A stretch of 64,000 bases of DNA, taken from positions 2,062,251 through 2,126,250 of the forward strand of contig OZ271846.1 of the NCBI GenBank assembly GCA_965601485.1, read 5' to 3'. Shown piece by piece: positions 15,851 through 24,328 of this stretch. Position 1 is the stretch's first letter, and every line of letters starts with the position of its first letter. The notes beneath the pieces are model-generated. The model saw nothing but the letters and a program-made list of their open reading frames with translations. It was not told the origin of the DNA and searched no databases. The position numbers and the translations under genes were made by a program. The DNA comes from Methylotenera_A aquatica. GTDB lineage: Bacteria > Pseudomonadota > Gammaproteobacteria > Burkholderiales > Methylophilaceae.

Positions 15851-18826
15851 TTGAGTAAATTAATTAAATATGTACTTTATGGGATTGGCGGCATTGTTTT
15901 ATTGGCTTTGCTGGTGGCTGGCTATTTTGCCGCAACGTTTAATCCAAACGATTACAAAGACGATATCATTAAGCTGGTGAAAGAGAAAAAAGCCCGTACA
16001 CTGACCATTGATGGCGATATTAGGCTTAGCTTTTGGCCAAAAATCGGTGCCGATTTAGGCAAAATTTCTATTTCTGGTCACAAATCAGAGGCTGAATTTG
16101 CCTCTGTTAATAGCGTAAAAGTAGCGCTAGAAGTGATGCCTTTATTTAAAAAACAATTGGTGGTGGATACGATTTATGTAGATGGCGCCAAAGCTAATAT
16201 TATCAAATACAAAGACGGCAGCACGAATTTTGATGACTTATTAATTAAAGACGAAACAGAATCAGAAACCATTAAATTTGATGTGGATGGTTTCAATATC
16301 ACCAATTCTGCCTTCAATTACAGCGATGAAGCATCTGGCTCAAAATACCAAATTTCGGCATTTAGTATGAAATCGGGTCATTTTGCTTTGGCCGAGCCTG
16401 TAGATTTAGAAACAGATTTTAAATTAAACGCCAATCAACCTGCCCTTGCCGCTAACGTAGCATTAAAAGGTAACTTTTTAACCGATCCAGAAACCAAACA
16501 TTATCAAGTAAAAGGTTTAGACACACATATTACAGGCGACGTGCTGGGCGGCACTGGCATGGATATTAAGATTATTGGTAATGTGGTTGCCAAACCTGAG
16601 CAATTAGAATTTTTGGTAGAAGGCTTACAATTGGTTGCCTCTGGCAAATTTGACGGTAGCACGCAAAGTGTTAATGTGAACGCGCCTAAGATCACTATTG
16701 CAAAAGATGAAGTTGAAAGTAAAAAGGTGACCATCAGCTTTGTGCAAGAAGAAGCGGAAGGCAATTTAAAAGCCAATATGGTATTGGCCGATATGAAAGG
16801 TTCACCCAAAGCCATCCAAAGCAGTGGCATTTCGGGTGATTTATCGATGGTGCAAGGTAAACGCACGGTAACAGGTACATTTGCATCGCCATTTAGCGGC
16901 AATATCGAAAACATGATTTTCGATGTTCCTAAACTATTGGGTAAATTAGACGTAAAAGACCCAAGCTTACCCAATGGCAGCATGAGCGGTAGCTTTGATT
17001 TAGCCGCGCATGCCGATATAAAAAAAGAGTTGGTAAGCAGCCAATTTAATTTGGCTATTGACGAAACAAAGCTAGTAGGCGATGTGAATGTGGCCAGCTT
17101 TAAAACGCCCAATATTAAATTCAACTTGAATGCTGATAAATTAGATTTAAATAAATTGCTGCCAAAAAATAGTGCAGCCAAATTGGATAGCAATGCGAGC
17201 AATAAGCCTGCTGATTTAATTGCACTTAAAAACTTGCTATTAGATGGTCAATTAAGTGTTGGCAACATTTTGTATGACAAATATCGCGTTTCTGGTTTAA
17301 ACTTGGGCATTAAAGCCGATGGCCAAAAATTAACCTTAAGCGGCCTAAATGTAAAAGTAGATAACAGCCAAATCAAAGGTAGCCTTAGCATTAGCCAATT
17401 TGCTAAACCGCTTTATACGTTTAATTTAGATGTTGACCAAGTGGATTTAGATCAATACATTGTGTCTGAAACTGGGGCTAGAAAAGAGGCTAGCACCAGC
17501 AATAAACCGCTGGATTTAAGCGCATTAAAAGCCTTAAATGCCAATGGATCCATTCGCGTGGGCAATCTTAAATATGGCAAAACCAAAGCCAGCAATATCA
17601 ATATCAATCTAAAAGCCGATGGCGAAAAATTAAGCTTGAATCCATTAAACGCCAAGGTGGACGATAGCCAGATTAACGCCAATTTGGACATTACTCAATT
17701 TAGCAACCCTACTTTTAATTTTGCACTGAATATCGACCAACTGGATGCGGATCGATACATTACCAAAGGAGAATCCAGCAATAAAAGCAGCGCTGACACG
17801 CCAATTGATTTGAGTGCGCTAAAAAAGCTTAATGCCTCTGGTGAGGCGAAAATTGCCAAATTAAAATTAGCCAATATTAAAACACAAAACGTGAATGTGG
17901 GACTAAAAGCCAATGGCGGCGTTGCAACCCTTTCTCCTTTTTCGGCTAATTTATATCAAGGCAGCATGAGCGGCCTTCTAAAAGTAGACGCGCGCGCCTC
18001 GCCTGCGATTACTTTTCAGCAAAATATGAAAAGTATTTCGATTGGACCATTGTTGGTGGATGCCATTAATAACGATATGTTAAGCGGTACTGGCAGCGTG
18101 AATGTAGATATGACAACGCAAGGCGCCAGTGTGAATGCGCTTAAAAAAGGCTTGGCAGGTAGCGCTTCACTTAATTTGTCGGATGGCGCGCTAAAGGGTG
18201 TGGATGTGGCGGGCAGTATTCGCGAGCTTAAAAGTAAAGTAAATATTCTAAAAACCAAAGATGCCAGCGCCGATATAACCAAAAAAACCGACTTTAGCGA
18301 ATTAACCGCCACTTTTAGCATTAAAAATGGCGTGGCACATAACGAAGACTTAGCTATGAAAGCGCCTATATTACGCCTAGCAAAGGGTGATAGCCGCGGC
18401 GATATTGACATTGCTAATGAAAGTATCAACTACCTTGCGAAGCCGACGATTGTGAAATCTTTAAAAGGTCAGGGTGGAGCAGATTTAGATGATTTAAGTG
18501 GCATTACCATACCACTAAAAATTTCTGGCACATTTGCCAGCCCTAAATACGGCATGGATTTCGCCGCCATTGGTAAGGCTGTAGCGCAATCCAAGTTGCT
18601 AGATAAAGTAGGGGGCGAAAAAGGTGCAGCTGTTAAAGAATTCATTGGTGGTGATAATAAAGTAGATGCTTTAAGAGACTTGCTCAATAAGAAAAAACCT
18701 ACTGAAGCGGCGCCTGTAGGTACTGAGCCAGAATCCTCTAAAGCTGAACCTGCACCTGCCGAAGAGCCTAAATCTTTAAAAGAGCAAGCTAAAGAAAAAG
18801 CGCTAAAAGAACTATTTAAGTTTTAG
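15851..18826 (+). CDS. AsmA-family inner-membrane-anchored envelope protein
   Basis: A 991-residue AsmA-like protein. An N-terminal membrane helix (YGIGGIVLLALLVAGYFAA) anchors a very large periplasmic part. AsmA proteins form beta-groove structures thought to help move or balance phospholipids between membranes. Three consecutive modules of about 98 residues begin near residues 455, 553 and 651, each opening (I/L)DLSALK-type sequence and running through KADG and DNSQI/DDSQI motifs. The C-terminus is charged (EPAPAEEPKSLKEQAKEKA). The start is a TTG with AAGAGAAATAAG upstream. It stands alone, with no operon partner. Confidence 0.88.
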   Translation: MSKLIKYVLYGIGGIVLLALLVAGYFAATFNPNDYKDDIIKLVKEKKARTLTIDGDIRLSFWPKIGADLGKISISGHKSEAEFASVNSVKVALEVMPLFKKQLVVDTIYVDGAKANIIKYKDGSTNFDDLLIKDETESETIKFDVDGFNITNSAFNYSDEASGSKYQISAFSMKSGHFALAEPVDLETDFKLNANQPALAANVALKGNFLTDPETKHYQVKGLDTHITGDVLGGTGMDIKIIGNVVAKPEQLEFLVEGLQLVASGKFDGSTQSVNVNAPKITIAKDEVESKKVTISFVQEEAEGNLKANMVLADMKGSPKAIQSSGISGDLSMVQGKRTVTGTFASPFSGNIENMIFDVPKLLGKLDVKDPSLPNGSMSGSFDLAAHADIKKELVSSQFNLAIDETKLVGDVNVASFKTPNIKFNLNADKLDLNKLLPKNSAAKLDSNASNKPADLIALKNLLLDGQLSVGNILYDKYRVSGLNLGIKADGQKLTLSGLNVKVDNSQIKGSLSISQFAKPLYTFNLDVDQVDLDQYIVSETGARKEASTSNKPLDLSALKALNANGSIRVGNLKYGKTKASNININLKADGEKLSLNPLNAKVDDSQINANLDITQFSNPTFNFALNIDQLDADRYITKGESSNKSSADTPIDLSALKKLNASGEAKIAKLKLANIKTQNVNVGLKANGGVATLSPFSANLYQGSMSGLLKVDARASPAITFQQNMKSISIGPLLVDAINNDMLSGTGSVNVDMTTQGASVNALKKGLAGSASLNLSDGALKGVDVAGSIRELKSKVNILKTKDASADITKKTDFSELTATFSIKNGVAHNEDLAMKAPILRLAKGDSRGDIDIANESINYLAKPTIVKSLKGQGGADLDDLSGITIPLKISGTFASPKYGMDFAAIGKAVAQSKLLDKVGGEKGAAVKEFIGGDNKVDALRDLLNKKKPTEAAPVGTEPESSKAEPAPAEEPKSLKEQAKEKALKELFKF

Positions 18827-19051
18827 AATTATTTCATCAATTTGTTATTGGATTGCGCATTTGCGCTATTACGTGATCCAATAGTTTGTCAGGCGGCAAA
18901 CAACACAAGCTACCAAAAGTCTGTTAAAAATTACCATTATTGCTAAAACTAGGTTTGTTATTGATTTCCCATTTATATTTAGGGGCAAATATGATGGCGC
19001 AATAAACCTGTGCAAGACGAGCAAAATAAGCAAAGCAAACCTAAAAATCAC

Positions 19052-20161
19052 ATGACTTCATTCTCGCAACGCATTATTGATTGGCAAAAACAGCATGGTC
19101 GCCACGCTTTGCCTTGGCAGCCCAAATTAAATCAGCCGGTAGACCCATATGCGATTTGGGTTTCAGAAATCATGCTGCAGCAAACTCAAGTGACCGCGGT
19201 AATTGGCTATTACACTAAATTTATGCAGCGCTTTCCCACTATTGCCGCGTTGGCAGCAGCCACGCAAGAAAACGTTTTACAATATTGGAGCGGCTTGGGT
19301 TATTACACGCGCGCGCGCAATTTGCATGCTGCTGCGCAAACAATTGTGGATGATTTTTCTAGTGTTTTTCCCCATAATTTTGACGATATTCAAAGCCTTG
19401 CTGGTATTGGTCGCTCTACCGCTGCCGCTATTTCTACTTTTGCATTAAATCTGCCGCAACCGATATTAGACGGCAATGTAAAGCGTGTTTTTGCGCGGCA
19501 TTTTAATATAGCAGGCTACACAGGCTCGCCAAAAGTAGCGCAGCAATTATGGCTAATTGCCGAACGCGAAAATCCGCGAGGTGCAGAGAACATCCAAAAT
19601 GCCATTAGCTATACCCAAGGTTTAATGGATTTAGGCGCCACGCTGTGCACGCGGACTAAGCCAAAATGCTCAATTTGCCCAGTGAACAACACTTGTGAGG
19701 CGCTGGAGCAAAACTTGGTTAAAAATCTGCCCACGCCAAAACCACGCAAAACCATTCCTGAAAAAAGTTTGACTATGCTGGTATTAATTCACCAAAACGA
19801 AATCATGCTAGAAAAACGCCCGTCTAGCGGCATTTGGGGCGGCTTATGGAGTTTGCCCGAAATGGGCATGGAAGAAATCGGTACAGAAGTCGCGCTAAGT
19901 CGTTTTGGGTTAGCCACCGAAGCACTCGAGCCACTGGCAGTAGTTCAACATGCGTTTAGCCATTACAAACTAGCCATTATGCCTCAACCCTTGCTAAGTA
20001 TAGGGGGAAGGCATATTGTCGCCCAATCTAATCCAAACACAAGGTCACACATTTGGCTGCCTATTCAAGAGGCGATTGCTGCTGCCATTCCTACTCCTGT
20101 GCGCAACATTTTGCTAAGCTTACAAAGAAATGAATTATCCACAAACTCTCAATACCGCTAA
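19052..20161 (+). CDS. mutY: A/G-specific adenine glycosylase
   Basis: MutY removes adenine mispaired with 8-oxoguanine. The HhH-GPD core is clear: EIMLQQTQV, the hairpin LAGIGRSTAAAI and the catalytic-region LDGNVKRV. The [4Fe-4S] loop is complete as C-x6-C-x2-C-x5-C at Cys199, 206, 209 and 215. A C-terminal NUDIX-like domain recognises oxoG. I chose the ATG at 19052 (369 residues) because MTSFSQRIIDWQ aligns with the start of known MutY; a GTG at 19010 would add 14 polar residues. A DnaA-box-like TTATCCACA in the 3' end is probably chance. Confidence 0.95.
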   Translation: MTSFSQRIIDWQKQHGRHALPWQPKLNQPVDPYAIWVSEIMLQQTQVTAVIGYYTKFMQRFPTIAALAAATQENVLQYWSGLGYYTRARNLHAAAQTIVDDFSSVFPHNFDDIQSLAGIGRSTAAAISTFALNLPQPILDGNVKRVFARHFNIAGYTGSPKVAQQLWLIAERENPRGAENIQNAISYTQGLMDLGATLCTRTKPKCSICPVNNTCEALEQNLVKNLPTPKPRKTIPEKSLTMLVLIHQNEIMLEKRPSSGIWGGLWSLPEMGMEEIGTEVALSRFGLATEALEPLAVVQHAFSHYKLAIMPQPLLSIGGRHIVAQSNPNTRSHIWLPIQEAIAAAIPTPVRNILLSLQRNELSTNSQYR

Positions 20162-20256
20162 GCGATTATTGCTAACCTTGCCGGCCTAAATTTTCATTAG
20201 CTTGGCCTAGTTTTATGTATTATTTAGCTACTTTGGCATCAATTCACTAGCTAAAA

Positions 20257-20572
20257 AAATTGGTACCATGGATTGCCGATAAACAACTGGCTAGTGAAGC
20301 CAGTGTTGGCAAGGTGAGTTTTAGCCGACTCCAACTAAAACTCACTATAGACGACTTTAGTTTAAACGAAAAAAACCTTGCACTGAACTGCTACCCTTTA
20401 CTGGACTAATTATCGCGGTAAAGCGATTCAAAAAACGCTAATGGATGTGGGCACTGTTGCTGAGTGTGTTCATTTTGATAAAGCGATTGCAGTAAAAGGC
20501 GATAGCAAAACAAAACGGATTGCAACCAAGCTGACGACTGATGTGAAAGCAGTGTCTAAAAAGCCGAACTAA
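20257..20572 (+). pseudogene. DUF748 (AsmA-like) gene reduced to its two ends
   Basis: The first piece, from 20257 to about 20392, reads KLVPWIADKQLASEASVGKV then SFSRLQLKLTIDDFSLNE, matching the N-terminal part of DUF748 proteins just after the anchor. A second piece, from about 20414 to the TAA at 20570-20572, reads RGKAIQKTLMDVGTVAECV and resembles the very C-terminal segment of the same family. Hundreds of codons that should lie between are gone and the two pieces are in different frames. An in-frame TAG precedes the first piece. This is my recognition of family patterns, not an alignment. Confidence 0.6.
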
Positions 20573-20587
20573 TCGGCTTTTTTTACT
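20558..20587 (+). terminator. terminator after the DUF748 remnant
   Basis: AAAAGCCGA-ACTAA-TCGGCTTTTTTT overlaps the stop codon of the remnant. It is a well-formed intrinsic terminator surviving from the former gene. Confidence 0.85.
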
Positions 20588-20612
20588 TAACAGCAAGCCT
20601 ATTAAATGTATG

Positions 20613-20843
20613 CTATTGAGGACGAGATGCTAAGATTCTATCGGCCAGCATTTGAAAACGCGGTGAAACAAATTGCCGCGCTTGTGAGCCCGCGTCTGCA
20701 ATTGCCAATAATTCTTCAATTGCTGATCTAAAACCTAACTCAAATAGCCAATAATCAGATGGATCGATTGCCGATTTTGCGTCCTTATTGACATCGGCGC
20801 ATAGTCGCTCAAAAGCTTCCATGCATACGTTACGTTCAGCCAT
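20613..20843 (-). CDS. small conserved-looking hypothetical protein
   Basis: A 76-residue soluble, mostly helical protein with no motif I recognise. It has acidic and aromatic clusters (DPSDYWLFELGFRSAIEELL). It lies about 100 bp downstream of the Fae-like gene on the same strand and could share its transcript. Intact frame, reasonable composition; function unknown. Confidence 0.6.
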   Translation of the reverse strand: MAERNVCMEAFERLCADVNKDAKSAIDPSDYWLFELGFRSAIEELLAIADAGSQARQFVSPRFQMLADRILASRPQ

Positions 20844-20946
20844 AATAGTATATCCGAATCTCGTTTTTACTCTTATACAAATTTAATACCTATTTTGGGA
20901 TTTGCGCTATTGTTTTTTTGCAAATCCCGAATGACTTAAAAAAATT

Positions 20947-21498
20947 TTATTTTTGATCCCAAGAATCTTCCCACATGCAATGTTTGATTTTATGACGATT
21001 TGCAATCAATTCATCTATGCTTGGTTCATCGTTTAATGCACGCTTGATAGCAAGTTTAGTTGCATCATAGTTGTTTTTGTACATATCGGCTTTATCTAAA
21101 GTACCTTCTTTTTCTAGCGCGATACAACCTGGGTCAATCCAAACCAAGCTAATAATACATAGTTCGTTGACTTGATCTTTAGGAATAATGCCTTCAATCA
21201 CGCAATCTAAAATCGCATCGGCCGTCGCGGCTTGAACCACGCCACCAAATAGGCTGACATCGGTGCTACCTTTTAAGGTTACTTTTGGCACTGTCATGCA
21301 AACTGGGCGCACTAATTGGTTGATATCACGCACCGCAAACATGGCGGTGTGACCTTTGCTTTGTGCCATTAAATTGGCAAATGCTTGACCCACTGGTCCA
21401 TCGACAGCGCCGATTAAAATTTCTGGCATAGCTGCCGTAACATCTTTGCCTTCTGTGTAAATGGTTGCTTCGCCTGCTTTAAAAATAATTTTTGACAT
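20947..21498 (-). CDS. formaldehyde-activating enzyme (Fae) family homologue
   Basis: Canonical Fae condenses formaldehyde with tetrahydromethanopterin in methylotrophs. This 183-residue protein carries the fold signatures: ILIGAVDGPVGQAFANLMAQ, GHTAMFAV, VPKVTLK, DCVIEGIIPKDQVNE and NNYDATKLAIKRAL. At the position of the catalytic His17 of the Methylobacterium enzyme (EVAHIDLIIG) this protein reads TAAMPEILIG. It is therefore more like the Fae2/Fae3-type paralogues, whose role is unclear, than the true enzyme. ATG 21498 has GAGAGAA upstream. The family assignment is firm; activity with formaldehyde is doubtful. Confidence 0.88.
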   Translation of the reverse strand: MSKIIFKAGEATIYTEGKDVTAAMPEILIGAVDGPVGQAFANLMAQSKGHTAMFAVRDINQLVRPVCMTVPKVTLKGSTDVSLFGGVVQAATADAILDCVIEGIIPKDQVNELCIISLVWIDPGCIALEKEGTLDKADMYKNNYDATKLAIKRALNDEPSIDELIANRHKIKHCMWEDSWDQK

Positions 21499-21605
21499 AA
21501 CAATTCTCTCTTGAGGTTTAACGATAAAGATTTAATTATCTATTTTAACAAATGCTGGGCATAGCTCACAATTAATCTTGCATCGTCTCATTTTGTAGCG
21601 TGCGT

Positions 21606-22058
21606 TTAATCTAGCTTCAAACACATGTCCACGTGTGGGATATGCAAGTCGGTATATTCACCACTGGTGATTTGAAAATCCGCCTGCTGATAAAAATGAA
21701 TAGCATGCGTTTGTGCGGATAACACAATCTGCTTGCTGCCATGCTGACGACAAATATCAATCGCCTCTTCTAAAAGTCTATTACCCACACCCATGCGACG
21801 CCAAGGCTTTAAAACCGCCATGCGGCCAATTTTCTCAAAATGAACAATGCGTAAACAGCCAATCGCTTGATTTTCATGCATCGCTAGCAAGTGCACCGCT
21901 ATATCATCAATTTCATCCCATTCAAACTCTGGTGTGACAAACTGCTCTTGAATAAATACAATTGTTCGTACATGACGTAGATAAATTTCTGCTTGCTGCC
22001 ATGTTACTTGTTGAATGGACACTGGTTTGATTGTGATATTTTCTGGCGAAAGCCCCAC
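21606..22058 (-). CDS. GNAT-family N-acetyltransferase
   Basis: A 150-residue GCN5-related acetyltransferase of the ElaA/YjcF-like type. VRTIVFIQEQFVTPEFEWDE is the usual N-terminal signature of this branch. The acetyl-CoA pyrophosphate loop is KPWRRMGVGNRLLE (R/QxxGxG/A), and the ending SAQTHAIHFYQQADF is typical. The acceptor substrate is unknown. It lies upstream of the Fae-like gene on the same strand, about 107 bp away. Confidence 0.88.
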   Translation of the reverse strand: MGLSPENITIKPVSIQQVTWQQAEIYLRHVRTIVFIQEQFVTPEFEWDEIDDIAVHLLAMHENQAIGCLRIVHFEKIGRMAVLKPWRRMGVGNRLLEEAIDICRQHGSKQIVLSAQTHAIHFYQQADFQITSGEYTDLHIPHVDMCLKLD

Positions 22059-22166
22059 GATTTATTTCCTAAAATTAACTAAAGCACTAGCTATAGCTTG
22101 CTTGTTAAGCGTGTTCAGTGCATGATTCAATTTAATTTTTACTCAATAATTTGTTAAAGGTTACCT

Positions 22167-22535
22167 ATGCAACGCTATTTACCGACTCTTGCCCGTATTT
22201 TACTCGCACAAGTTTTTTTATTACAAATCGTGATGTTAATTGTTGGCTTTTTTAGTAATCCTGATGGCTACTACCAATATCAGGTAGGCTTGGGTAGCTT
22301 GGGATTACCCGGTATTTTTGCCCCATTGATTATCCTAATTCAATTGGTCTGTGGTTTAGCCTTGTTACTTGGTTTTAAAACCAAATTTTTTGCGCTATTT
22401 ATGGCGATTTATGCCGTGATTATTTCGTTCTTGTTGCATTTGCCAGTTTTGCAATATTTGGCTATTGCAGGCGGATTGTTAATGCTGTATCAAAATCCAA
22501 TCACCGCTTTTAGTATCGATAATTTGAAAAAATAA
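22167..22535 (+). CDS. DoxX-family membrane protein
   Basis: A 122-residue protein with four predicted membrane helices and the DoxX layout, ending in a short cytoplasmic tail. The conserved first-helix pattern (LARILLAQVFLLQIVML) and the central Gly/Leu-rich loop are seen. Related proteins occur in quinone or sulfur metabolism, but most are uncharacterised. AAAGG lies nine bases before the ATG. It is divergent from the GNAT gene. Confidence 0.8.
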   Translation: MQRYLPTLARILLAQVFLLQIVMLIVGFFSNPDGYYQYQVGLGSLGLPGIFAPLIILIQLVCGLALLLGFKTKFFALFMAIYAVIISFLLHLPVLQYLAIAGGLLMLYQNPITAFSIDNLKK

Positions 22536-22551
22536 TTAACTCAGCTCATAC

Positions 22552-22589
22552 AAAAAGCGGCCAATATTGAATTTATGCGCCGCTTTTTT
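22552..22589. terminator. bidirectional terminator between doxX-like and MBL genes
   Basis: AAAAAGCGGC (22552-22561) pairs with GCCGCTTTTT (22579-22588) over a 17-base loop, with A/T-runs on both sides. It serves two convergent genes and overlaps the stop codon of the MBL gene. Confidence 0.75.
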
Positions 22590-23526
22590 ATTCCCACTCA
22601 AGCGCAGGGTATAGCGTATTCACATTGCGCCTATTAGCAATATCAAATAACAGCCATTTATCTTTTTCTCCTGCCGCCGCCGTATCCATGGCTTTACCCA
22701 TATCGCTGCCATTTTTAATGGAGGTGCGTATATCGGTTAACACGGCATTTAGATAGCGCTGCTCATTGTTTAAAGCACCCACCCAATCCTGCGCAACAGG
22801 CCCATGACCTGGCACCACTTGCATCACAGGGTAGGATTTTAGTGCTTCAATCGCGGCAATCAAACCTTTAATATCGCCCTCAATCACAGGTGTTCGCTCA
22901 ATAAATAGTAAATCGCCAGTAAATAAGGTGCTGGTTTTTGAGTCGATTACCGTAATATCGGTATTTGTGTGCGCATTTGGGTAGGGCGTTACTTTTAAAG
23001 CTCTATCACCTAGATCCAAATCGATTGGCTCATTAACCATTATTGTTGGCTTAACAATTTCGCTGCCTTTAGCATCGGCACCCAAGTATCTGATATTTAA
23101 CTTATCATAAGCTTCTTGGCGTAATTGCATGGCATCACCCAGTTTAGCATGGCCTACAAACTTTGGCTTGTCTTGTTTAAATGCGGCATTGCCAAAAATA
23201 TGATCAGGATGTACATGCGTGTTAATCACATACAAAATAGGCAATGGCGTCACTTTTTTAATCGCATCGCGCAACTGATTGCCCACTTTTAAACTGCCAC
23301 CTGTATCAATCACAGCAACACCCTTTCTGCCGACCACAAAGCTGATATTACAAATATCACCTTGATAACCAACATCAATATCTAAATGTTTGCCATGATG
23401 CACATAGATTCCACTACCTAAATCTTCTATCGCAAAAGGATTGTCTTTTAAAGTTGTGGCTTTTTCTTGTGCATGCGCGCAACTAATGAAAGCTAAGCTA
23501 AACAATAGTAAAGAAAATAGCTGCAT
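22588..23526 (-). CDS. periplasmic MBL-fold zinc metallo-hydrolase (quinoprotein-relay type)
   Basis: A 312-residue metallo-beta-lactamase-fold protein with a Sec signal peptide ending AHA at about residue 19. The zinc site is complete: HVHPDH at His104/His106/Asp108/His109, a later NAHTNTD His, FTGDLLF and VPGHGPV. Its layout resembles the 'quinoprotein relay system zinc metallohydrolase' and SoxH-like proteins found near PQQ-dependent dehydrogenases, a common setting in methylotrophs. Substrate unknown. No PQQ enzyme gene is in this window, so the link to quinoproteins is by family resemblance only. Confidence 0.85.
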   Translation of the reverse strand: MQLFSLLLFSLAFISCAHAQEKATTLKDNPFAIEDLGSGIYVHHGKHLDIDVGYQGDICNISFVVGRKGVAVIDTGGSLKVGNQLRDAIKKVTPLPILYVINTHVHPDHIFGNAAFKQDKPKFVGHAKLGDAMQLRQEAYDKLNIRYLGADAKGSEIVKPTIMVNEPIDLDLGDRALKVTPYPNAHTNTDITVIDSKTSTLFTGDLLFIERTPVIEGDIKGLIAAIEALKSYPVMQVVPGHGPVAQDWVGALNNEQRYLNAVLTDIRTSIKNGSDMGKAMDTAAAGEKDKWLLFDIANRRNVNTLYPALEWE

Positions 23527-23669
23527 TATTTACATCCTTAAATAGTGTTTAAACACGTTTAATCGCTTAGAATACGCTAATATTAAGTGAAGTGTGATAT
23601 TAACTATTGTGCCTGGCGTTAAATGCTCAATCACAATTTAACCGCTTGAATTTACATGAAAGGTTATTA

Positions 23670-24281
23670 ATGAGTCATTCAGATAATATTTTTGGTAATA
23701 ATCGTTATACAAAAACCGCTGTTTTATTGCACTGGATTATTGCCTTCGCCATTTTCGGCATGTTCGCACTAGGTTGGTGGATGAGCGATTTGCCAAAAGA
23801 AGCACCGAAACAAATGGCCTATGACCTTTTTAATTGGGGTTTTTACACATGGCAGCTAGCTGAAGAAGCTTCACCAAGAACCTTTTATTACAACCTGCAT
23901 AAATCATTTGGCGTAACCATTCTAGCCCTAATTACAATCCGTGTTTTATGGCGCTTTACGCACAAACCACCACCCATTCTGAGCACTTACAAATCTTGGG
24001 AAAAAAAGCTAGCTACAGGAGCCCATCATTTGCTGTATCTGTTGATGATTGCATTACCAGTTAGTGGTGTCATCATGAGTGCTTACAGCAAATATGGCAT
24101 CAAATGGTTTGGTGTACCATTTATAAAGGGTCTAGATAACAATGACATGCGCGAATTTTATTTAGAGATACACGAAGCGATAGGTATCGTTATTCTTGTA
24201 ATCGTAGCAGTACATATTATTGGCGCATTGAAGCATAAATTTATTGATAAAGATGAGACTTTAAAACGGATGTCTTTGTAA
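23670..24281 (+). CDS. cytochrome b561 family protein
   Basis: A 203-residue diheme membrane cytochrome of the prokaryotic b561 type, carrying electrons between quinol and other acceptors. Four membrane helices are visible, with candidate heme ligands in LLHWIIAF, YNLHKSFG, GAHHLLYL and the last-helix VAVHIIGALKHKF. The ATG at 23670 follows AAAGG; an upstream ATG at 23607 would add 21 residues that are not b561-like. It is divergent from the MBL hydrolase gene. Confidence 0.9.
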   Translation: MSHSDNIFGNNRYTKTAVLLHWIIAFAIFGMFALGWWMSDLPKEAPKQMAYDLFNWGFYTWQLAEEASPRTFYYNLHKSFGVTILALITIRVLWRFTHKPPPILSTYKSWEKKLATGAHHLLYLLMIALPVSGVIMSAYSKYGIKWFGVPFIKGLDNNDMREFYLEIHEAIGIVILVIVAVHIIGALKHKFIDKDETLKRMSL

Positions 24282-24284
24282 TAT

Positions 24285-24328
24285 TCAGTAAATAAACAGC
24301 CCGCAATTGCGGGCTGTTTATTTACTGA
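24285..24328. terminator. 44-bp perfect palindrome acting as bidirectional terminator
   Basis: CAGTAAATAAACAGCCCGCA and its exact complement meet at AATT with no loop bases to spare: 22-bp arms from 24285 to 24328. It sits between convergent cytochrome b561 and hemE and includes the last hemE codon and stop. In RNA it folds as a GC core (CAGCCCGC/GCGGGCTG) flanked by A/T arms. Confidence 0.85.

Noticed and set aside
16504..17202. 232-codon minus-strand open frame inside the AsmA gene
   Set aside because: Shadow of repetitive AsmA coding sequence; no ribosome-binding site or motif.
18869..19051. 60-codon minus-strand ORF between the AsmA gene and mutY
   Set aside because: No ribosome-binding site, unremarkable composition, and it overlaps the mutY leader.
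20135..20143. TTATCCACA, a perfect DnaA-box sequence near the end of mutY
   Set aside because: Single copy inside coding sequence, far from the origin region and with no companion boxes; chance is enough.
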